A DNA stretch of 64,000 bases. Origin: Candidatus Poribacteria bacterium (GTDB taxonomy: Bacteria > Poribacteria > WGA-4E > WGA-3G). Made by a program: the position numbers and the translations under genes. The notes below the pieces were generated by a model that saw only the letters and a program-made list of their open reading frames with translations, was not told the origin of the DNA and ran no database searches. The stretch covers positions 26,769-90,768 of the forward strand of contig JAAXHL010000096.1 in assembly GCA_012270865.1 (NCBI GenBank), read 5' to 3'. Numbering within the stretch: the stretch's first letter is position 1; each line of letters begins with the position of its first letter. Shown piece after piece: positions 20,807 through 29,671 of this stretch.

Positions 20807-21886
20807 CTATAGTGTGATGCCTAATCCTGCTTGGTCGGTTACTTCGATGAATCCGTTGACGATTTTTTCTGGTGGTTCAGTGAGTTTTGCGCGCCACTCG
20901 ACTTCTCCCCATGCGTATTCGAGGATCGCGAAATTCGGTACACTCGCCATACATTGTACACTGGCGGCGGTTGCGACGGGTCCGCTCGGATTGTGAGGCG
21001 TTACCATGACGTTTCGTGCTGCGGCAAGCGTTGCGATTTTCTTCAATCCCGAAATTCCGCCGACATGTTTGACATCCGGTAAGATATAGTCAACGTGTGT
21101 TTCGGTTAGCAATCTATCAAACTCGGTGAGGGTTCGTAGCCGTTCACCTGTTGCGATTGGTATCCCGATAGAGCGACTGATATGTGCGAAGGCATCAAGG
21201 TTGTTTAATGATACTGCGTCCTCGATCCAAAAGAGGTGTAAGTCCTCCAATTCTTTGGCGACTTGGATGATAATGCCGGGGTTAAAACGGCTGTGGCAAT
21301 CCACCATGAGGTCAATTTCTCCACCGATTGCGGTGCGAATTGTGCGGATACGATCGATACCGCGACAGATGGCAGGCGTTAGGCTTCCCTGCGAAATGTT
21401 AGAGACAGAGACATCGTCGAAGGGTGCGCATTTTATGGCGGTGAATCCTTCGGCGACGGCGCGTTCTGCGTTGTTAGCAAACCCTGACGGGCTGCGATCT
21501 ACAGTGGCGCGGTTGATATTGGCGTAGAGGCGTACCTTTTCTCGACACTTGCCGCCTAACAGTTGATAGCTCGGGACGTTTAATGTCTTGCCGATTATAT
21601 CCCACATTGCCTGCTCAATTCCGCTGCATGCGGTATGATAGGTGTGGCTTTCGGTGTCGCGATAGAAGCGTTGTCGAAACGATTCGAGTTGGAACGGGTT
21701 CCGTCCGATGAGCATCGGTTTGAGGGTGTCGATGGTATGTCGAACGCGGTTATCATCTCTGCCGTGAGATGCCTCTCCGATACCGGTTATCCCGTTGTCT
21801 GCGTGTACTTTGACGAAGACCCAATTCCCGCGATGGTTTACTTGAACGACTTCGGTTTGTATGTCGGTAATTTTTAGTGTTTGCAT
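20807..21886 (-). CDS. Mandelate racemase/muconate lactonizing enzyme family protein
   Basis: GIGEASHGRDDNRVRHTIDTL...DLMVDCHSRF...FWIEDAVSLNN...PHNPSGPVATAASVQ. Confidence 0.92.
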   Translation of the reverse strand: MQTLKITDIQTEVVQVNHRGNWVFVKVHADNGITGIGEASHGRDDNRVRHTIDTLKPMLIGRNPFQLESFRQRFYRDTESHTYHTACSGIEQAMWDIIGKTLNVPSYQLLGGKCREKVRLYANINRATVDRSPSGFANNAERAVAEGFTAIKCAPFDDVSVSNISQGSLTPAICRGIDRIRTIRTAIGGEIDLMVDCHSRFNPGIIIQVAKELEDLHLFWIEDAVSLNNLDAFAHISRSIGIPIATGERLRTLTEFDRLLTETHVDYILPDVKHVGGISGLKKIATLAAARNVMVTPHNPSGPVATAASVQCMASVPNFAILEYAWGEVEWRAKLTEPPEKIVNGFIEVTDQAGLGITL

Positions 21887-21942
21887 GGTGTTTGCGTTGA
21901 TGGTGTGGCGAGGTCGTTATTACCGCCGCGCCACACGAAATT

Positions 21943-22614
21943 CTACGAGGCAGCTGCCCATTTCACACCTTGCGTAAGGAATTTCTGCATACCTGCGCGT
22001 TCAAAAGTGCCTGGTCCGTGGCCTAAGGTGGTGAAAAAAACGCGGCCGGAGCCGTAGGGTTTTACCCATGCCATCGGGTGTGCTTTGCCGAACCATTCAG
22101 CGGATGCCAAGACGTGGATGTGCGGGTCGTGTGCGGAGATATAAATCTCATCTTCGACATCAAAATCTTCAATGCCTTGGGTTGTTGGGTGCTCGTTGTC
22201 CTCAATATGGACAGTGAATGTTGAACCGGGAGGGTGCCAATTGGCAGCGCCGCCGATAAGGTCCATGGCGCGCCCCCCGATCCACCATGCTGTTCCGTGG
22301 ATACCGATCAATCCCTTTCCTTCGCTGACGAATTGGAATAACCCGTCTTCTTCAGCGGTTGCTAAATCGGACACGCGTGCGACGGATCCGTCTTCTTTGC
22401 GTTCGGTTCGCGTGAAGCCTGTGCCAAAGACACATGCATCATAAGTATTCAATTCCGATGATGCTAAGATCCCTTTATCATCGGTTAGTGTTGCTGAAAT
22501 GTCGGGGTCTTCGGACAGAAAATCGTGGATGATATCTGCGCTTGCGTTGAAACGGTGGTTTTCACCTGATAGTACAAGGACTTTCGACATGAGAGTCTCC
22601 TTTGGAAACGGCAC
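21943..22614 (-). CDS. ThuA domain-containing protein
   Basis: KVLVLSGENHRFNASADIIHDFL...GIHGTAWWIGG...GRVFFTTLGHGPGTFE; probable start MSKVLV. Confidence 0.88.
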   Translation of the reverse strand: MPFPKETLMSKVLVLSGENHRFNASADIIHDFLSEDPDISATLTDDKGILASSELNTYDACVFGTGFTRTERKEDGSVARVSDLATAEEDGLFQFVSEGKGLIGIHGTAWWIGGRAMDLIGGAANWHPPGSTFTVHIEDNEHPTTQGIEDFDVEDEIYISAHDPHIHVLASAEWFGKAHPMAWVKPYGSGRVFFTTLGHGPGTFERAGMQKFLTQGVKWAAAS

Positions 22615-22729
22615 TTCAACCGTCGTTCACGATGAGAAATTGGACGTAAGAATTGCATTCTGTGGCAATAGTTTAATGCAGAATCAAAATTGTGTCAAAC
22701 CAATTTTTGAAGATGGATCGAAGATTATT

Positions 22730-22758
22730 TTGACATTAATGTGGCATCGTGATACAAT
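22730..22758 (+). promoter_or_regulatory. Sigma70-type promoter (TTGACA-N17-TACAAT)
   Basis: -35 at 22730-22735, -10 at 22753-22758, upstream of the CDS at 22789. Confidence 0.7.
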
Positions 22759-22788
22759 AAATTAATACTTTTAGAGAAAGCGAGTTGG

Positions 22789-23340
22789 TTGGAAGAGATG
22801 AAAAAGAGTGGTATCACGTTAACCCTTGTGCAGATTTTGACAGGTGGTATCCTTGGATGGGTAGGCGGTTGGGTCTGTCTGCTTATATTTGAGGGTTTCA
22901 TTTGGGGTGTGCTGATCGGCAGTCGCATTAATCACGGTTTCTGGGTAGGTCTGTTCCTGCTCATTGCGATGGGTGTGACGTACGGTGTTATCGTTGTGGG
23001 TGCGAGCGTAGGCATGCGTTTTGTGAGTCAGAAATTCGGTGTAGATGTGCCGTTAAAACGGCTCTGTTCGGGTGCGTTTTTGGGGCCGCCTGCTGTTGTA
23101 GGTTTGTTTGCGCTGCTGAACGTGCCGTGGGAGATATTTGGTAAACCGAACCTGATTCTGGCGTTCCTGATCCCGGTGTTAAAGTTGCTTGCCTATATTG
23201 TTTCGTTACCGATGCGGGGATGGGTATCCCTCGGCTTACCTGTCGAAGTTTGGTATATTCTTGCTATCCCGATTGGTGCGATATTGGGGTATAGGATAGC
23301 GGCAGTTGAAGATACCGGTGCGCATGTGGAACAGACATAG
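22789..23340 (+). CDS. Hypothetical multi-pass membrane protein
   Basis: Several hydrophobic helices; MKKSGITLTLVQILTGGILGWVGG; consensus-like promoter upstream. Confidence 0.65.
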   Translation: MEEMKKSGITLTLVQILTGGILGWVGGWVCLLIFEGFIWGVLIGSRINHGFWVGLFLLIAMGVTYGVIVVGASVGMRFVSQKFGVDVPLKRLCSGAFLGPPAVVGLFALLNVPWEIFGKPNLILAFLIPVLKLLAYIVSLPMRGWVSLGLPVEVWYILAIPIGAILGYRIAAVEDTGAHVEQT

Positions 23341-23411
23341 ATTATGTGAAAGGTTTTTGATGAACGGCTGCGAACATTTCAGCGTGCATACTGGAGGTTT
23401 TACGCATCAAT

Positions 23412-24815
23412 ATGCAATATGATGATAAACCGAAGGACGAATGTGGTGTCTTTGGTATCTTTGGTCATCCAAGAGCGGTAGAGTTGACCTATTTGGGTTT
23501 ACGTGCGCTTCAACATCGGGGACAAGAGAGCAGTGGCATTGTTGCCTCGGATGGCGAGAGACTGACGTATCACCACGGTATGGGGCTTGTTCATTCTGTA
23601 TTTACTGATGATGTGTTGGCGGGGTTAAATGGTCATATAGCGATTGGTCACAACCGGTACTCAACGGCGGGGTCAAGCACGCTTGAGAATGCGCAGCCGC
23701 TGGTGAGGAACTACAAGCAGGGGCCTCTTGCGCTTGGTCACAACGGTAACCTTGTCAATGCGGTACAAGTGCGGAACCATCTGGAAAATGCGGGTTCTAT
23801 CTTCAGTACAAGTTTGGATACGGAAGTGATTTTCCATTTGATTGCGCATTCTCGGAACCAGGCTTTAGAACATAGGATTCTTGACGCGCTTCGGAGTGTT
23901 CAGGGTGCGTACTCGTTTGTCTGTATGGATACGAACACGCTGATGGGTGCTCGCGATGCTTACGGGTTCCGTCCGTTATGGATTGGTCGTCTCGGCGATG
24001 CATACGTGTTGTCTTCTGAGACTTGTGCCTTCGATGTGGTTGAAGCGGAGCCGATCCGTGAGGTATATCCGGGGGAGTTGGTCTTTATACGTTCTGTGCA
24101 TCGCGGTTTGGAGTCGTTGCGTTTTCATAAGCGAGAGTCAGAGTTATCGCAATGCATTTTTGAGTATATTTATCTTGCGCGTCCGGATAGCATAATGTTC
24201 GGTGAGAGCGTAAATAACACGCGTCGCGGGTTTGGTAGGCAGTTGGCGCGCGAGCACCCTGTCAAAGCAGATGTCGTTATTCCTGTTCCTGATTCGGCGA
24301 CGATTGCTGCCCTTGGATACGCTGAGGAGTCTGGTATCCCGTTCGATTTAGGGTTATCTCGGAACACTTTCGTCGGTCGGTCTTTTATGAATCCTGCGCA
24401 GGATATCCGTGAGTTGATGGTTAAAGTGAAGTTGAACCCGGTGCGTGACGTGTTGAGTGGCAAGCGGGTTATACTCGTAGATGATTCGATTATGCGGGGT
24501 ACAAATAGTCGAAAATTGGTGAAGATCGTTCGGGAAGGGGGTGCGACGGCGGTGCATCTCCGTATTGCTTCTCCTCCGAACAAGTTCCCTTGTTTTTACG
24601 GTGTAGACACACCGACGCGTGGCGAGTTGATTGCGAGTTCACACACCGTTGAGGATATACGAAAGTACATCCGTGCCGATAGTCTCGGTTATCTGAGTAT
24701 TGAAGGCTTACTAAAGTCGGTGAAGTCGCCTCGCGATTTTTGCACGACCTGTTTCGATGGGGAGTATCCGATTCCGCTTGTGGAGGAGGTTTCGGAGCAG
24801 CTCCCTTTAATTTGA
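23412..24815 (+). CDS. purF: Amidophosphoribosyltransferase
   Basis: DECGVFGIFGHPRAVELTYLGLRALQHRGQESSGI; PRPP loop VILVDDSIMRGTNSRKLV. Confidence 0.97.
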   Translation: MQYDDKPKDECGVFGIFGHPRAVELTYLGLRALQHRGQESSGIVASDGERLTYHHGMGLVHSVFTDDVLAGLNGHIAIGHNRYSTAGSSTLENAQPLVRNYKQGPLALGHNGNLVNAVQVRNHLENAGSIFSTSLDTEVIFHLIAHSRNQALEHRILDALRSVQGAYSFVCMDTNTLMGARDAYGFRPLWIGRLGDAYVLSSETCAFDVVEAEPIREVYPGELVFIRSVHRGLESLRFHKRESELSQCIFEYIYLARPDSIMFGESVNNTRRGFGRQLAREHPVKADVVIPVPDSATIAALGYAEESGIPFDLGLSRNTFVGRSFMNPAQDIRELMVKVKLNPVRDVLSGKRVILVDDSIMRGTNSRKLVKIVREGGATAVHLRIASPPNKFPCFYGVDTPTRGELIASSHTVEDIRKYIRADSLGYLSIEGLLKSVKSPRDFCTTCFDGEYPIPLVEEVSEQLPLI

Positions 24816-24871
24816 TTGCCAGTGTTGTATCTTAGTGTCTGTTTGGAACCTACGAGGAAATTTTTATCCTG

Positions 24872-25189
24872 ATGTTCACGCCGAATAAAAAAAATAGGAA
24901 CCAGAAAAAACCGAATCCGATAGGGACACCCCAAGGACAGAATACGCTTATCTCTCTGCTGATTTGTGCGATCTTGGGCATGGTTCTGAGTAGAGTTCTC
25001 CCTTCTGTCATTGGAAAGTTACAACCTGATATGGATGCGGTTGTCGCGCAAGAGATAGGACTGTACATTGCCTTGGGTGTTAGTGGCGTTGTTTTGGTTG
25101 TGAGTCTTCTCAGACCGCCGAAAAAAAATGTTTCACCGCTTCGTAAATTACTTTTAAAGGAACAAGAAAAATCAGATGGAAACCGATGA
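24872..25189 (+). CDS. Small hypothetical membrane protein
   Basis: Two hydrophobic segments; lies between purF and purM on the same strand. Confidence 0.55.
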   Translation: MFTPNKKNRNQKKPNPIGTPQGQNTLISLLICAILGMVLSRVLPSVIGKLQPDMDAVVAQEIGLYIALGVSGVVLVVSLLRPPKKNVSPLRKLLLKEQEKSDGNR

Positions 25190-26219
25190 AAAGCAGTTGA
25201 CGTACGCAGATGCGGGTGTCTCGTTTGAGGCGGAATCTGAGTCGATTTCGAGGCTTAAAAGCCTTGTTAAAACGACGTATCGTCCTGAAGTGCTCAGCGA
25301 TGTTGGGAGTTTTGGAGGACTCTTCGCCCTGCAAACCTATCGGGAACCGGTTCTGGTATCCAGTACGGATAGTGTCGGTACAAAATTGAAGGTTGCGTTT
25401 AAGGTCGGACGGCACGATAGTGTCGGTTTTGATATTGTCGCCCATTGTGGTAACGATATTGTTGTGCAGGGTGCGGAACCACTTTTCTTTTTAGATTACA
25501 TCGGCATTAACAAAGTAGAACCCGCGGTGATTGAAGGTATTGTGTCAGGTCTTTCCGAAGGTTGCCGTGAGATCGGTTGTGCTTTAATCGGTGGTGAGAT
25601 CGCGGAGATGCCGGATCTTTATGCGCCGGGGGAGTACGACTTAGTGGGGACGATTGTCGGTGCTGTTGAGAGAGACGATGTAATTACGGGAAGTGAGATT
25701 ACGCCAGGGGATTACCTCGTTGGATTAGGTGCTGTGGGTTTACATACCAACGGATTTTCACTTGCCCGTCGGATCCTATTTGATAGGTGCGGTTATGATG
25801 TTGATGTCTATCTCCGTGAACTCTCTGCGACGGTCGGGGAGGCACTCCTTGTAACCCATAGGAGTTACGTAAAATCTATTTTGGAACTTCGCAAAGTTTG
25901 CGAGATAAAGGGGATTGCGCATATCACTGGCGGTGGTTTGCCCGCGAATGTGCTGCGGATTCTGCCGGACGGATGCGTAGCCGACATTCGGAAGGGGACG
26001 TGGGATATTCCGCCGATTTTTCCGTTTTTGCAAGCGAGTGGGAATGTTGAAGAGGTGGAGATGTATAGGGTCTTCAATATGGGGATCGGGATGGTCGTTG
26101 TCCTTGCGCCTGATGCTGTTGATGCTGCCTTAGCATCACTCAATGCCTCTGGTGAATCTACTTTCCACATCGGTGAAGTTGTCTTGGGCGACAAGGGGGT
26201 GCAGGGTGTCGGATCCTAA
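25176..26219 (+). CDS. purM: Phosphoribosylformylglycinamidine cyclo-ligase
   Basis: LTYADAGVSFEAESESISRLK...STDSVGTKLKVAF...HITGGGLPANVLRILPDG. Confidence 0.97.
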   Translation: METDEKQLTYADAGVSFEAESESISRLKSLVKTTYRPEVLSDVGSFGGLFALQTYREPVLVSSTDSVGTKLKVAFKVGRHDSVGFDIVAHCGNDIVVQGAEPLFFLDYIGINKVEPAVIEGIVSGLSEGCREIGCALIGGEIAEMPDLYAPGEYDLVGTIVGAVERDDVITGSEITPGDYLVGLGAVGLHTNGFSLARRILFDRCGYDVDVYLRELSATVGEALLVTHRSYVKSILELRKVCEIKGIAHITGGGLPANVLRILPDGCVADIRKGTWDIPPIFPFLQASGNVEEVEMYRVFNMGIGMVVVLAPDAVDAALASLNASGESTFHIGEVVLGDKGVQGVGS

Positions 26220-26967
26220 TACAGATACACGAACGCCACTTCCTTTTTTAGATGAAGCTGCTCAGCAAGAATTGGCTGTTTTGCTCGATGAGACACATCC
26301 GCAGATTGTTGTGGCGGCGATTCAAAGTGCGGAGGATGATGACGCTGCGCTTTTTTTTGTTATCTGTACGCAGTTGAAAGGTGAACCTATTGGAGATGCG
26401 ATCGCTACGGATATTGGAAAAATTTTCGCTATGCTACCTTTTGATAGACAGGTGAGTGTTGGTGAAAAGGTAACTACGACAGAGATTGTTGATGCCGAAC
26501 GCGCAACGCAAGTCTGGGACGAACAGCTTGCTAAGATTAAGGAGACACATCAGAACACAACCTTCTTGGGTGAAGGTGCGGCGAATCTTGCTAAGTTATT
26601 ATCGTATATGGATATAACGGAACAGGATCGCTTGTTGGAAGCGTTGGCAGTGAGGCGACCGAGGATAGTTGGGAACGTTTCTGATAGGTTGTTTACCTTT
26701 GAAGACCTGAGTGCTTTAGGGGATGACGCGATTAAGACGATCCTGCAAGTGTTAGATAAACCGACGATGGCACTTGCTCTGCACAATGCACCGACTGCGA
26801 TACGGGATCGGTTTTTTGAAAATATGTCAGCATCACAGTCGGAAGCTATTGAAGCAGAATCTGAACAATTGACCTTTGAACAGACACAACTTGCGGAAAC
26901 TGCCCGTCAATCTATCATCAGTTTAGTGCGTAATTTTGCGGCGAAAGGTTTGCTAAAAATGGAGTGA
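26206..26967 (+). CDS. FliG-like protein (middle and C-terminal domain homology), non-flagellar context
   Basis: ETHPQIVVAAIQ (cf. EHPQ) and LFTFEDLSALGDDAIKTILQVLDKPTMALALHNAPTAIRDRFFENMSASQ (cf. FliG-C). GTG start overlaps the purM stop by 14 bp. Confidence 0.75.
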   Translation: MSDPNTDTRTPLPFLDEAAQQELAVLLDETHPQIVVAAIQSAEDDDAALFFVICTQLKGEPIGDAIATDIGKIFAMLPFDRQVSVGEKVTTTEIVDAERATQVWDEQLAKIKETHQNTTFLGEGAANLAKLLSYMDITEQDRLLEALAVRRPRIVGNVSDRLFTFEDLSALGDDAIKTILQVLDKPTMALALHNAPTAIRDRFFENMSASQSEAIEAESEQLTFEQTQLAETARQSIISLVRNFAAKGLLKME

Positions 26968-26970
26968 GGT

Positions 26971-27186
26971 GTCGCGAGTACGGCTCGTGGGAATCGCGAG
27001 TACGGCTCGTGGGAATCGCGAGCACAGCTCGCTCCTACAATTTAACTTCGGTTCTCAAGAATCGCGAGCACAGCTCGCTCCTACAATTTAATTTTGGTTC
27101 TCAAGTTAGGAATCGCGAGCACAGCTCGCTCCTACAATTTAATTTTGGTTCTCAAGTTAGGAATCGCGAGCACAGCTCGCTCCTAC
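26971..27186 (+). repeat. Array of REP-like hairpins (AATC-GCGAGC-ACA-GCTCGC-TCCTAC), four full copies plus two degenerate GCGAGTACGGCTCGT units
   Basis: Copies near 26971, 26994, 27014, 27061, 27111 and 27161; located between convergent CDS stops. Confidence 0.95.
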
Positions 27187-27195
27187 TGTTTTGTT

Positions 27196-28149
27196 TTAAC
27201 TATCCTTGAGTTTGAACTCATAGGGAATTTGAACATTCTCAAGGCTGATGGGTTTACCACCTTTCGTCGCTGGACGGAAGGTTGTTTTTTTGAGTGCTCC
27301 AATGGCTGCCTCTTCGAGTCCAAATCCGAGGCTTGTTACCGGGACAATATCCTTCGGGATCCCTTTTTCATCGATGGTTGCTGCCAGAATAACGGTGCCT
27401 TCCTTCTCTGCTTTTTTTGCAGTGTCTGGGTACTTCGGTTCTACCCTAATTTTGTAGGTAGGTATCTCAATGCCCTTTTCAGCGGTGATCTCAATGTTCC
27501 CCATTCCGAGATCGCTGTCCGGTAAAGGCGTGTCGAGTTTCTCAAGCATTGTTGGTGGTGCTTCCCGCTTGAGTTCAAAGGCTGGTGCTGTCGTTTCGGG
27601 TTCGATTGTAGTTGACGGTTGAACAAAATTACGATCAACGTTTATGACTGCGGGTCCCTCATTAATGTCAGGTTCTACAAGGTCAACACCTGTATCTGTG
27701 CCGTCGGGGATTGTGAACACATCCTTTGATGGCAGTTCGGTGTTCGTTCTTACTGGCTGTCTGAAGACGGGTTTCTGCTCCTGCTGTTTGCTTTCAAATT
27801 TCAGTGCTTCTCGCCGTCTGAATCGGCGTTTGGTTTTCGCTTCTTCTCTTATCATAGAGACATCAAATGTTTCTCTTTCCTGCTCGATCTGATCAACGAT
27901 GACAAAAAAGCCGATGAAAATGGCAATAAGAGCATGAAACACCATTGCGACTGTGAACGCTGCGGAGCTGCGTCCGATGTGCTTCTGCGTGATCGGATGC
28001 TTCAGTAAGTTCGCTTGTGCCGTGGAAATGCTGCTCTGCTGGTTGGAATCGAGGGCAACCTTCTTTAGTGCGACGAAACGTTTCGGTTTTTTACGTTCTG
28101 CGCGACGTTGTCGCATACCGCTGAGTATGCCGGAAGTTCTGCTACTCAT
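27196..28149 (-). CDS. TonB family energy transducer
   Basis: N-terminal TM plus C-terminal PKYPDTAKKAEKEGTVILAATIDEKGIPKDIVPV...ALKKTTFRPATKGGKPI. Confidence 0.92.
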   Translation of the reverse strand: MSSRTSGILSGMRQRRAERKKPKRFVALKKVALDSNQQSSISTAQANLLKHPITQKHIGRSSAAFTVAMVFHALIAIFIGFFVIVDQIEQERETFDVSMIREEAKTKRRFRRREALKFESKQQEQKPVFRQPVRTNTELPSKDVFTIPDGTDTGVDLVEPDINEGPAVINVDRNFVQPSTTIEPETTAPAFELKREAPPTMLEKLDTPLPDSDLGMGNIEITAEKGIEIPTYKIRVEPKYPDTAKKAEKEGTVILAATIDEKGIPKDIVPVTSLGFGLEEAAIGALKKTTFRPATKGGKPISLENVQIPYEFKLKDS

Positions 28150-28266
28150 TCGCTTTTCCTCCTATGAAGAGAAGACGGATAGTCTCGGTCTTTGGACATC
28201 TATGTTGCGGCAATGACTGAAACTGATGTGGCTAAAAGTGCTTTGAAAATTATTCGTAAGTACCTA

Positions 28267-28300
28267 TATTAAACGCCAAGTACCGCTAAGGCGTTTAATA
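28267..28300. promoter_or_regulatory. 11-bp inverted repeat TATTAAACGCC-N12-GGCGTTTAATA in the tonB leader
   Basis: Perfect arms; lies between the promoter at 28353-28381 and the start codon at 28149. Confidence 0.7.
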
Positions 28301-28352
28301 AGACTCACAGAATATAGTAAGAATACCGCTATTTTATCATAAATATGTTCTA

Positions 28353-28381
28353 ATTATAACATACTTTTATTTTTTTGTCAA
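28353..28381 (-). promoter_or_regulatory. Perfect-consensus sigma70 promoter TTGACA-N17-TATAAT for the tonB-like gene
   Basis: -35 at 28376-28381, -10 at 28353-28358 (minus strand). Confidence 0.85.
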
Positions 28382-28555
28382 TTTTTTTGGTTTTTGTGCG
28401 TCAAAACTTTACACACCGTCAAAAAAAATGTTCGGGATGGAACTCCGCCTTTTATGGAGGATTCCGTTAATGATCTAAAAGAATGGTGCAACCGCTTTTA
28501 CCGAAGTATACAAAAAACTGTCTAAAATGTCAAGCAATAGGTCATCAGAAAAAGA

Positions 28556-29488
28556 TTACGGTGAATCAAACGCCTCCAGTACAGGTTTTGCGATCCAACA
28601 GTCCGGTGGTGTCAAACCGAAAATGTATGCGACTGTTGCTGCTGTATCGTAGATGTTCACGAATTTATTCAGTTCTTTTGCGGGTAGGATTCCAGGTCCC
28701 TTGATAATCCATGGAATCTCGACTTCTGCCATGGTTGCTCCGCCGTGGCCTTTACCAACACCGCCATGATCAGAAGTAACGATTATGATGGTTTTCTCCA
28801 ACATGCCCGCCTCTTTGAGTCCATTGATGGTCTTCCCTATAAGTCTATCTGCTTCTTCAACAGATTGATGATACTCAGTTGAATCATATCCGTACTGATG
28901 TCCAGCACCATCGGTGTGGTCAAGATGGATAAAGGTAAGTGTAGGTTGCTTTTCCTTGAAATACTTGATAGCTTGTTGAGTCGTGTTGACTGGGCCTTCG
29001 GTATCTTCAATTACATCAAAAGCCTTACGTTCCAACAATACTCCAATCCCTCCCCAATCGTGGAAACAAGCGATGACTGCTTCTGGTTGATGTTGGCGTA
29101 GGACCCCGAAGATGGTCGGGAAGATCCCCTCTGGACCTACCGCTGTCGGTTCAAGTGCGTATTTATCCGGTCTCCAAGCATTCGATGTAATACCCGTTTG
29201 TTCGGGGCCCGCTGCCATTATCAATGAGGACCAATTTGGACTACTGGAAGTTGGCATGACGGCTCGTGCATGCATCGTATGTGCCCCGTTAATTATGAGA
29301 CCATCTATAATTGGTGTCTTCGCCTTTTGAATACCATCAGGACTCATCCCATCACATCCGATAATTACGACATGCTCCACCCCTGGTACCTGTGATGATG
29401 CGTCTTGGACGAAAGAAAAACATGCCCAACACACAAATATAACTGCACTCCAAAAAGTGAACTTCTTTTTTATGAATAGGTATCTCAT
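28556..29488 (-). CDS. Alkaline phosphatase/phosphodiesterase family protein, secreted
   Basis: VVIIGCDGMSPDGIQKAKTPIIDGLI...FIHLDHTDGAGHQYG...IIIVTSDHGGVGKGHGG. Confidence 0.9.
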   Translation of the reverse strand: MRYLFIKKKFTFWSAVIFVCWACFSFVQDASSQVPGVEHVVIIGCDGMSPDGIQKAKTPIIDGLIINGAHTMHARAVMPTSSSPNWSSLIMAAGPEQTGITSNAWRPDKYALEPTAVGPEGIFPTIFGVLRQHQPEAVIACFHDWGGIGVLLERKAFDVIEDTEGPVNTTQQAIKYFKEKQPTLTFIHLDHTDGAGHQYGYDSTEYHQSVEEADRLIGKTINGLKEAGMLEKTIIIVTSDHGGVGKGHGGATMAEVEIPWIIKGPGILPAKELNKFVNIYDTAATVAYIFGLTPPDCWIAKPVLEAFDSP

Positions 29489-29520
29489 GATAGTTCCCCT
29501 CCATAATTACTATTTGTTAG

Positions 29521-29641
29521 AGGACTTACGCAATTTTGACGATAGGACACTGTCTGAACAGATGAGCTGACAAAAAACGCACACGGTTCCTTGACACAAC
29601 CTAACAGGTTATGCTACAAAAGAGCGATCTGCGTAAGTCCT
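29521..29641. mobile_element. MITE-like element with perfect 12-bp terminal inverted repeats (AGGACTTACGCA...TGCGTAAGTCCT)
   Basis: TIRs at 29521-29532 and 29630-29641; 121 bp, noncoding. Confidence 0.75.
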
Positions 29642-29671
29642 ATGTTATTTGAATTATCGGACTCGATTGAC

